54,992 nucleotides of DNA from DASSFZ01 sp036514635 (GTDB taxonomy: Bacteria; Chloroflexota; Anaerolineae; Fen-1058), in the NCBI GenBank assembly GCA_036514635.1, contig DATBWU010000333.1, positions 1 through 54,992 of the forward strand. The letters are read 5' to 3'. A program made the position numbers and the translations under genes. The notes below the pieces were generated by a model. That model saw only the letters and a program-made list of their open reading frames with translations. It was not told the origin of the DNA and made no database searches. The first letter of the stretch is position 1. Each line of letters opens with the position of its first letter. Below, piece by piece: positions 44,376-51,539 of the stretch.

Positions 44376-47300
44376 GAGGAGGTCCCGACAAGGTCTCGAT
44401 GACCTGCGCCAGTGTATCGGCCAGCAGGTTCTCGTGCTGGCCGCGCTCGTTGAGCCAGTACCGGAACAGCGGCGTGCCGAAGACGTAGCCGCGCCGCCCC
44501 GCGTCGAGCACGATCGCCTCGACGACGTTGCGCAGCCAGCGCACATGCTGCTCGTACAGCGTTTTGAGTGTGGTTTCGTCGTAAGGCGCGCGGACGTCCA
44601 GCACGCGCGCGCGAATCTGCGCCCACAGCGTCTCGTGATTGAGCGGCTCGGGCGAGGCCAGCAGGTGGATCAGGATCAGCCGGCCAAACGGATCGGTGTG
44701 ATCCCACAGGTAGGCGAAGTGATCGTAGGCGGCTCGCCCGCGCCCGACGATGTTCTCGACCACGATCTGCACCGTGCTGCGCAGCACGTAGTTCGTCTGC
44801 TTCGCGTTGAGGTGCTCGACGATCTCGCTGCACAGCAGTTGCAGGAAGTAAGGGTGGCATCCGGTCTGCTCGAGGACGGCTTCCACCGCTTCGTCCAGAA
44901 ATTGCACGCGCTCGCCGGCGATCGGATCGCGGATCAGGCGGCGGGCATCGCCGGGATTCAAGCGCGTGATCTCGACGATGCGGAACACGTTGAACAGCGG
45001 CGAGGCGTAATCCCGCACGGCCTGATATAAGCCCGCCGCGCTGGCGACCACCCAGGTGATGCGCTGGAGGTAGGTGATGATGTGGCGGAGGTGGTAATAG
45101 AACTCAGGCTCGGTGATCGTTTCGACCACGTCGAACTCGTCGAGCAGGACGACCAGCCGCCCGCCCGGCGGCAGCGCCGCCAGGTAGCGCTCCATCTCTT
45201 GCTGGAAGATGGCCCGGGTCATCGAGTCGGCGGACTCCGGCGGCTCCGGACTCAGCCCGACGGCCTGCGCGGTGGCCGTGCACACGGCGCGATAAAACTC
45301 CGAGGCCGACAGGCCGCGCCCACCGACGCCGGGCAGCCCGGACAGATCGAGGAACGCGGCGCGCAGCGTGTCGAGCGGTGCATCCCAGTCCCGGTGAATC
45401 CCGAAGTGCGCGCGCGCGTCCGCCGTATTCTCGATGATCGCTTTGAGCATGTACAGGGCCGAGGTCTTGCCGGTGCGCCGCGCGCCGCGCACCAGGATGT
45501 TCTGCGTGGCGCTGGCGACGAGATGATCGACGACCGACAGCACTTCGGCGCGGCGGCCATAGAAGTGTCTAGGCTCCTGGATGGGGTTGCCGAAGATGTA
45601 CGGGTTGGCCTTGCGCGTGAAAGGCCCGCGATCGAGGCTGATGACCTGCGCGGTAAAATCCTGCGGCTTGCTGTGATAGCCCTGCTGATCGTGATACTTG
45701 ATCGTGAAGCGCAGGGGGAGTTGATCGTCGACGCGCGGCTGGATCTCAAACGCGATCGAACTGGTCGCCGAGGGCGGCAGCTGCTCGATGTCCACGTTAG
45801 CCGTCAGGCTCAAGATGCTGAAACGCTCGGAATCGTCCAGCGTCACCGTCACGCCATCGGCGGGCGCGCGGCCCAGATTGCGCAGCGCCAAGGTCACGTG
45901 CGACGGCTGGTGCTGCTGAACCGTGGAAGTCGACAACTGCAATTCGAGCAGCGCGCTGCCTTTGAGATTGCGCGCCAGGTTGCCCGTTTGCCAGATCGTC
46001 TGGCTGTACAGCGCACGCAGCACAGCCAGCTCGTGCGGCAGGGCGAACAACTGGCGCTCGGTATCTTCCAGGTGGGCGATCATCTGTTTGAGGCGGCGCA
46101 CCTTGTCGTCTTCGTGAAGCGTGCTGAGATACAGCAGGCGGATTTGTTCGGCGAAGATGGCAAGTTCTTGAAAGCCGCGCACGAAGAATTCGGAGAGCAG
46201 CGGAGGCCGGCTCTGGGCGTTGGCCGCCGTGCGCCGATAATCGGAGCGGCTGCCGGCCGGCGCGGAGATTTGATCCAGGTAATCCTGAATCACTTCCGGC
46301 TGGCCGCCGCCGCTCATCAGCGAGACCGATGCGTTGGCGACATTCCGCACTTGCTGAGCGTGCGCGAGGAAGTCTGCGTCCGCGTTCGGCGCGTTACACA
46401 CGACCGACAGGTGTCGCACCACTTGCCGCAACTGCGTTTCGATTTGCAGGCCGGCTCCCTCGGGCTTGTGGCATCCGAACCAGGCCGCCAGGCCCAAATA
46501 GTAGTTTTGCGCAACCCGATCGCCCTGCTCGGCCAGCGCGTTGAGGACGACGATCAACGTCTGATAGGTCGCGCGCAGGAGTTGCTCGTGGAAACCGCGC
46601 ACCTCCGGCGAAGGGTTCTCCAGGCCCAGAAGGATGCAGGCGCGCCAGGCCGCGTCGAGGGCCGATTCCAGATCGAGTTCGCGCTCACGGCGCACAAAGG
46701 GCGACATCGCCGATATATCGCGTGCCAGCAGCGCCAGCGTCTGTGACAGCTCGGGCACGCGGCCCGCGCGCCAGAAGATGTGCCCCAGGTCGGCGCACTC
46801 GGCTGCACCGTGTTTTCTCAGGTAGGCAGCCAGCACCGGCAACGCAAAGGTCACGTCGCCGGCCGGAACGGTTCGCGCGCCGCGATCGAACAGCATCTCG
46901 AACGAGGCCAATTGGAACCGTCCTGCGTCGGGCGCTTCGACTCCGGGCAGTGTCCGGTAATAGCGCGATCCGGCTCCCGTCTGAGCGAAGTCTTCAAAAC
47001 TGGAATCCGGCACGAAGCAGACCAGGTCGTCGATCTCTTCGTCGGCCAGCCAGCATTCTGCCGCGAGGCTCCAGGCGGGGATACGGAAGCGCGCTTCCCG
47101 GCGGGATCGCCGATGGCAAAGATGCGCCAGATCGAACAACGTTTGGCACAGCGCGCCGGAGCCGCCGGCCGCGCGCAGGATGGGGCGCAGATCGATGAAG
47201 TGAGGCGCGCGTGGGTTGATGTCGGCCCGGAAGAGTTGTATTTCTTCGAGCGCGATGAGCCAGTCGCCCGGCCCGATCGGATCGGCGGATTCGAACTCGG

Positions 47301-47883
47301 CCAGTGCGATCACATCGCGCTCCGCCGTGTCGCCGCGCGACAGATAGATCCATTGCGCGGCGAAGTCCTGTAAGTAGCGCCACAAATCGGCTCCCAGGCG
47401 AAGCGCGATCAGGCCGTGCGTCGGTCGCCGGGCTAACAAGTTCGGCAGAGCCAGCGCGATGATCTTGGGAAGCGCGCGCGCCCGGAGCGGCTGGTTGGAC
47501 TCGGGCGCAATCTCGTCGACAAACCCCAGCATGGCGACGGCCAGGGCGTAAGCGGTCTGGTTCAAGCCCCATTGGCCGATGGAGTGCCTGAGCAGCGGCT
47601 CGATCGAGTGAAAGCGCGGCCCTTTGGTCAGAAGATCGGGCCGGATGACATCGAGCTCCGAGAAGCACACGACCGGGCCGTTGTACGGCGAGAGATCGAG
47701 GATCGGTAGATCGTCGAGCAGCAGGCACTCAGCCCGGGGTAGCCGATCGGGTAGTTCATCGACGTAGACGTAAGCCGGAGGATGATCGCCGGTGGATTGC
47801 AGCACGGCGATCAGGTTGCGGGCATCCACCGCTCGAAGGAGCGCGGCAGGGTCGAGACGGTCGGGAAAGGTGAAGGTAGTCAT
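44362..47883 (-). CDS. STAND/AAA ATPase with CARDB-like middle domain
   Basis: A 1173-residue protein. A long helical N-terminal region (about 1-640) is followed by a beta-rich CARDB-like domain (about 650-760, LELQLSTSTVQQHQ to FTIKYHDQQG), and an AAA-type NTPase (about 785-1040) with Walker A RGARRTGKTS (K806) and Walker B LVVLLDEFD. The C-terminal region (1050-1173) has a winged-helix look (RYWLNERGQHENLLA). STAND ATPases act as ligand-gated switches. Its stop overlaps the hyfB-like start by 14 nt, and another STAND gene lies 72 bp upstream. It is probably an operon-specific signalling or assembly factor. Confidence 0.85.
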   Translation of the reverse strand: MTTFTFPDRLDPAALLRAVDARNLIAVLQSTGDHPPAYVYVDELPDRLPRAECLLLDDLPILDLSPYNGPVVCFSELDVIRPDLLTKGPRFHSIEPLLRHSIGQWGLNQTAYALAVAMLGFVDEIAPESNQPLRARALPKIIALALPNLLARRPTHGLIALRLGADLWRYLQDFAAQWIYLSRGDTAERDVIALAEFESADPIGPGDWLIALEEIQLFRADINPRAPHFIDLRPILRAAGGSGALCQTLFDLAHLCHRRSRREARFRIPAWSLAAECWLADEEIDDLVCFVPDSSFEDFAQTGAGSRYYRTLPGVEAPDAGRFQLASFEMLFDRGARTVPAGDVTFALPVLAAYLRKHGAAECADLGHIFWRAGRVPELSQTLALLARDISAMSPFVRRERELDLESALDAAWRACILLGLENPSPEVRGFHEQLLRATYQTLIVVLNALAEQGDRVAQNYYLGLAAWFGCHKPEGAGLQIETQLRQVVRHLSVVCNAPNADADFLAHAQQVRNVANASVSLMSGGGQPEVIQDYLDQISAPAGSRSDYRRTAANAQSRPPLLSEFFVRGFQELAIFAEQIRLLYLSTLHEDDKVRRLKQMIAHLEDTERQLFALPHELAVLRALYSQTIWQTGNLARNLKGSALLELQLSTSTVQQHQPSHVTLALRNLGRAPADGVTVTLDDSERFSILSLTANVDIEQLPPSATSSIAFEIQPRVDDQLPLRFTIKYHDQQGYHSKPQDFTAQVISLDRGPFTRKANPYIFGNPIQEPRHFYGRRAEVLSVVDHLVASATQNILVRGARRTGKTSALYMLKAIIENTADARAHFGIHRDWDAPLDTLRAAFLDLSGLPGVGGRGLSASEFYRAVCTATAQAVGLSPEPPESADSMTRAIFQQEMERYLAALPPGGRLVVLLDEFDVVETITEPEFYYHLRHIITYLQRITWVVASAAGLYQAVRDYASPLFNVFRIVEITRLNPGDARRLIRDPIAGERVQFLDEAVEAVLEQTGCHPYFLQLLCSEIVEHLNAKQTNYVLRSTVQIVVENIVGRGRAAYDHFAYLWDHTDPFGRLILIHLLASPEPLNHETLWAQIRARVLDVRAPYDETTLKTLYEQHVRWLRNVVEAIVLDAGRRGYVFGTPLFRYWLNERGQHENLLADTLAQVIETLSGPPHAAI

Positions 47884-47955
47884 ATCCCGGCGTGCGCGGC
47901 GATGAGTCTGGAGCGCTGGATCGGCGAAGACGAAGGCGAGGAGGACAGCGGCTGA

Positions 47956-49437
47956 TTATCGGCGCGGAATGAATTTCACGTTGCGAAGCAGGTAACCCAT
48001 CCCCGTCCGTGTTTGGATGTACTTCTGCTGCTTGGAATCATCGCCGAGCTTCTTTCGGATTCGGGCGATCGCCTGATCGATCCGCGCGTTATCGATACCT
48101 TCGTCGTACTTGCCCCACACGCTTTCGGCGAACTCGTCCCGATTCACCACCTGATCGAGATGCTGGCCCAGGTAGAGGATGAGCCTCCACTCCAGAGCCG
48201 TCAACTGAATCTCTTGCCCGTTCGTATACACGCGCTGGCCGGCTTCGTCGATTACGACGCCAGTCGGCGCATCGTTTCGCCCGGCTGGCTGCGGTGCGAC
48301 GCGTGTCCGGATCGGGGATTGGGCATTCAGCCACGGGCGCAGGAAATCAATACGAAGCGCGATCTCGCCATCGGGCTGCACGGACACATAGTCGCGCTTA
48401 GCCAGCGCCATGACGGCGGGTTGCCACTCGTCCAGAACCTGCGTCGGCGCACTCCGGCCACCCGCCTGCGCCAGGTGCGCGAGCAGGCCGCGCTCGTCGT
48501 CGGCGAAGTGCGTCTCCAGAAGATTGGTGAGTGTGCTCTGCACCTCGGCCCGATCGATGGCCTGCGCGACGGCGCGGTCGATCCAGGCGCGGTCGATGTG
48601 TGCGCCGGGCGGCGCGGCCAGCGGCGGATTCACCAGGCTGTCCAGCAAGGCTTTGACGAAGTACGGATGCCCGCCCGAGAGACGATACAGGTAGTTGAGG
48701 CTGTCCTCTGAGAACACGAACGCGTTGCCGAGCAGCCCGGTGACCATGGCTGCGGTGTCCGGGCGCGAGAGGGGATGCAGATGAATCTGCTCAGATTTGT
48801 TCAAGAAGGAGGTGGGGTAGGCGCGGCCAATCTTCTCGGTGGGCCGCGTCATCGTGAAGAACAACGTGACGGGCAGCCGTGTCTTTTCGATCAGGTAGAA
48901 GGCCAGCGTCTGGATTTCCTCGCGCTCGACCGGGTCGCTGCACTTGAGCAAGAAGCTATCGAACTCGTCGATGCAGATGACGAACCGCTGGTCGCGCGCG
49001 GCTGCGCAGGTTTCGCGGCAGGCGCCCACAAACTCTGTGACGGAAGCGAGCTGCAATCGGCCATTGGCATCCAGCCATTCTTTCTGGCGCAAGCGTTCGC
49101 CAGAGGCGCTCGCCAGCGCGCTCAGGAATTCCAGTTTGAACTGCGGGAGCGAGTTCCACGGGCCGGGGAAAACGACGATGGTCTGAGGTTGCGCGCTGAG
49201 CCAGTTGGTCGAGACGTTGAGCAACGACGTCTTGCCGATTCTGCGCTCGCCCAGGATGACGATCGGTTTGGAGGTGGCCGCTTGAAAGGCGTGCTGAATG
49301 TGCAGGCGTTCAGCAGTCCGATCGAAGAAGTCACGATCGTCGCGGATGGCGTTGGGGAAATTAAGCTCGAACACGTGTCCGGCTGGTTCCCGGCCGATAG
49401 TGGGCCGGCGGCGAGCGAACTGCTCAAGAGTTTCCAT
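47956..49437 (-). CDS. STAND/AAA ATPase with C-terminal OmpR/PhoB-type winged helix
   Basis: A 493-residue protein. An AAA/STAND NTPase (about 40-300) has Walker A GERRIGKTS (K69) and Walker B FVICIDEFDSF. A C-terminal DNA-binding domain (about 400-493) matches OmpR/PhoB winged helices: QLTALEWRLILYLGQHLDQVVNRDEFAESVWG, then DQAIARIRKKLGDD and IQTRTGMGYLL. The start ATG at 49437 (METLEQFA) is preferred over a TTG at 49470. It is an ATP-dependent transcription regulator; the neighbouring complex I-like operon is its likely target. No phosphoreceiver domain is present. Confidence 0.88.
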   Translation of the reverse strand: METLEQFARRRPTIGREPAGHVFELNFPNAIRDDRDFFDRTAERLHIQHAFQAATSKPIVILGERRIGKTSLLNVSTNWLSAQPQTIVVFPGPWNSLPQFKLEFLSALASASGERLRQKEWLDANGRLQLASVTEFVGACRETCAAARDQRFVICIDEFDSFLLKCSDPVEREEIQTLAFYLIEKTRLPVTLFFTMTRPTEKIGRAYPTSFLNKSEQIHLHPLSRPDTAAMVTGLLGNAFVFSEDSLNYLYRLSGGHPYFVKALLDSLVNPPLAAPPGAHIDRAWIDRAVAQAIDRAEVQSTLTNLLETHFADDERGLLAHLAQAGGRSAPTQVLDEWQPAVMALAKRDYVSVQPDGEIALRIDFLRPWLNAQSPIRTRVAPQPAGRNDAPTGVVIDEAGQRVYTNGQEIQLTALEWRLILYLGQHLDQVVNRDEFAESVWGKYDEGIDNARIDQAIARIRKKLGDDSKQQKYIQTRTGMGYLLRNVKFIPRR

Positions 49438-49595
49438 TTTTATTCTGGCACAAAGCGCATAAAAGATCAAACTCCACTGTAAAGATACTGCGGGAGTGCG
49501 ATGTCGGCCTTTGAGCCATCTTTCAGCCTCCTGACAAACCTCACAGCTTGCTTGCAGTCATCTTAGGAGGTGTCCAGGAACAACTTCCCATCACA

Positions 49596-49650
49596 ATGAC
49601 GAACGACCAAAGCCGAAGGCATTGGTCTATCGTCGTTCGTCCTTCGTCTC
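49596..49650. repeat. GACGAAGGAC-family inverted repeat, copy 4
   Basis: ATGACGAACGACCAA on one side and TTGGTCTATCGTCGTTCG on the other form an imperfect hairpin. The rest of the 430-bp spacer 49438-49867, between a divergent STAND gene and a tiny membrane protein gene, shows no gene that I can support. Confidence 0.55.
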
Positions 49651-49867
49651 AGGCCGGAAGTTATATAAGTCCTTTTTTCGGGAGGTTGTTGCGTTGTCAG
49701 GTGCCGCTCAGATTCTTGAAAGGCAGATAGCCGGATGTGAGCATCCCAATAGCCAGTTGTGTTGCGCGTGACAAGCCGATCGACCCGACTTGATCTAGTA
49801 TGTTTGTAGCAGAGTGGAGGGATATCGAACCGACTGAAATGCGTCAGGATAGAAAGGGGTCAGCGAA

Positions 49868-50059
49868 ATGGATAATCAAATTCTCTTTGTGCTGGTGCTG
49901 CTGCTGGCCTTTGTCGCGAGCCTCCGAAGTCCAGGTCAACCCACTCAACCTTCTGTCACTGTGACTCCGGCTGCGGCGGCCAGTCCGCAATCGAACACCG
50001 GGATCGTTTTCCTGGTGCTGGTGATCATCCTTCTGCTCTGGCTGCCTGTTTCTCAATAG
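49868..50059 (+). CDS. Small membrane protein with two hydrophobic segments
   Basis: A 63-residue protein with hydrophobic segments at about 5-18 and 45-60 and a Pro/Thr/Ala linker. AAAGGGG lies 8-9 nt before the ATG. No family is recognised. A hairpin near 50070-50098 (GGGCTTAACG/CGTTAGGCCC) follows as a possible terminator. The presence of an SD and membrane-like content support it, but it is short and could be spurious. Confidence 0.55.
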   Translation: MDNQILFVLVLLLAFVASLRSPGQPTQPSVTVTPAAAASPQSNTGIVFLVLVIILLLWLPVSQ

Positions 50060-50154
50060 CGATCGGCTTGGGCTTAACGCGCGAGGTCGTTAGGCCCAGG
50101 CTCGTTTCGGGCGGACTGCTCGAACCGTATAGCATTGCTTCGCAGAAACGGCGT

Positions 50155-50262
50155 TGACCGCGAAGATTTTGGGACGCAGACAAACGCGGATTTACGCCGA
50201 TTTCGTTTTTATCTGCGTTCATCCGCGTAAATCCGCGTCCAATAGATTCGGTTGCGGCTAAG
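50155..50262. repeat. GGACGCGGATGAACGC palindromic repeat, copy 2
   Basis: GGGACGCAGACAAACGCGGAT and ATCTGCGTTCATCCGCG with GCGTCCAATAGATTCGG match copy 1 at 42001. No clear direct repeat flanks it here. Confidence 0.65.
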
Positions 50263-50422
50263 CCGCGCTATGCTGTGAAGGAGCGATGCTTCCTCAGCGT
50301 TCTGTGCCGGAGCCGCCCCTCGCCACAGATGCTTGCAGCGGGGCGAAGCGTATGGGCAGGCCGACCGTTCCCCCGTAGTCGGTGAGCCGATCTGGCAGAG
50401 ACGCTTTCAATTTCCCCGTTAG

Positions 50423-50463
50423 CACAGACCTCCCGGAGATTGGTATCTCTCGGGAGGTCTGTG
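50423..50463. repeat. CACAGACCTCCCG hairpin
   Basis: CACAGACCTCCCG pairs with CGGGAGGTCTGTG, and an inner GAGAT pairs with ATCTC around TGGT, with one bulged T. Together 18 pairs form a stable hairpin. Confidence 0.65.
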
Positions 50464-50494
50464 TTGGGCTTCAAGTTGCGTGAGGGGATTCGTT

Positions 50495-50592
50495 TATTAA
50501 CCACCAAGCCACCAAGATACGAAGATACGCCAAGACAACTTAGTGATTCTTTGTGCCGTGGCGTCTTGGTGGTGAGTTTTCAGACAGCCTTT
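50495..50592. repeat. ACCACCAAG-family palindromic repeat, copy 2
   Basis: ATTAACCACCAAGCCACCAAG and GGCGTCTTGGTGGTGAG with TTTTCAGACAGCC match the ends of the repeat at 12086. The 584-bp spacer 50060-50643 contains this repeat, the hairpin at 50423 and the palindrome at 50155, and no supported gene. Confidence 0.65.
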
Positions 50593-50643
50593 TAGATCAC
50601 CACGGTGCACACCCGAAGCCGGAAGCGAAAGGTGGCGGCCGGG

Positions 50644-51381
50644 TTACGCGATCGCTTTGGCGGCCAGCGCCGCGCCCACGATCCCGGCATCGTTGAGCAA
50701 CCGCGCCGGCACGACTTTGGCGCGCACGGTCAAGAGTGGCAGGAACTTTTTGTGTTTTTTACTCACGCCGCCGCCGATGATGAACAGGTCGGGCGAGAAG
50801 AGCTTTTCTACATGCCGTAGATACTCGTCGACGCAGGCCGCCCACTTCTTCCAGTTCAGGCCTTTGTCCTCCCGCGCGCGATCCGAGGCGCGCCATTCCG
50901 CATCTTTGCCGCGAATCTCGAGGTGACCCAGCTCGGTGTTGGGAACCAGCCGGCCGTCGATGAATAACGCGCTGCCGATGCCGGTGCCGAACGTCAACAC
51001 GAACACCACGCCCGACTTGCCCCGGCCCACGCCGAACGTCATCTCGGCCAGGCCAGCGGCGTCGGCGTCATTGAGCAGCACCACCGGGCACCGGGTCTTG
51101 CGCTTGATGAGCTTCTCGCCGTTCATGCCGATCCACGACTCATCGACGTTGGCGGCGCTGTAGGCGACACCCTTCTTAATCACCGCCGGGAATGTGCAAC
51201 CGATCCGCCTTTTCCATTTGAAGTGCTTGACGATTTCGGCGACGGTGTCTGCCACGGCTTCGGGCGTGGATGGCTGAGGTGTGGGGATGCGATACCGCTC
51301 GGCAAGCAGCAAGCCCGTGTCCACATCGACCGGCGCGCCTTTGATGCCGCTGCCCCCGATGTCGATTCCGAGGATTTCCAC
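50644..51381 (-). CDS. ppgK: Polyphosphate glucokinase
   Basis: A 245-residue ROK-family kinase that phosphorylates glucose using polyphosphate or ATP. The N-terminal phosphate loop IDIGGSGIKGAPV, NDADAAGLAEMTFG and LTFGTGIGSALF sequences match PpgK. ELGHLEIRGKDAEWRAS follows. The start is GTG at 51381 with GGGAGG 5 nt upstream. Its neighbour is a GH63-like glucosidase that could supply glucose, and a CHAD protein (CHAD domains bind polyphosphate) ends the window. Confidence 0.92.
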   Translation of the reverse strand: MEILGIDIGGSGIKGAPVDVDTGLLLAERYRIPTPQPSTPEAVADTVAEIVKHFKWKRRIGCTFPAVIKKGVAYSAANVDESWIGMNGEKLIKRKTRCPVVLLNDADAAGLAEMTFGVGRGKSGVVFVLTFGTGIGSALFIDGRLVPNTELGHLEIRGKDAEWRASDRAREDKGLNWKKWAACVDEYLRHVEKLFSPDLFIIGGGVSKKHKKFLPLLTVRAKVVPARLLNDAGIVGAALAAKAIA

Positions 51382-51414
51382 GATGGCCTCCCATTCGTAA
51401 CTGCATCAGATTGC

Positions 51415-51535
51415 CTCACCCCCGGCCCCTCTCCTGACGACGAAACGGCTGTCGCCAGAAGAGGGGAGTTGATGCTCCCCCTCTCCCGAAGCGCGCTGTT
51501 TCACTTCGGGAGAGGGGGTTGGGGGGTGAGGCTGA
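51415..51535. repeat. CCCCTC-family long hairpin, copy 2
   Basis: CTCACCCCCGGCCCCTCTCC and GGGAGAGGGGGTTGGGGGG form the outer arms. Inside are CTCCCGAAG/CTTCGGGAG and other small stems. It is similar in motif to the hairpin at 21258 and sits between the glucosidase and ppgK. Confidence 0.6.
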
Positions 51536-51539
51536 GTAG

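Noticed and set aside
49548..49730. 60-residue plus-strand frame in the 49.5-kb spacer
   Set aside because: It runs through the GACGAA repeat, with no ribosome site or domain.
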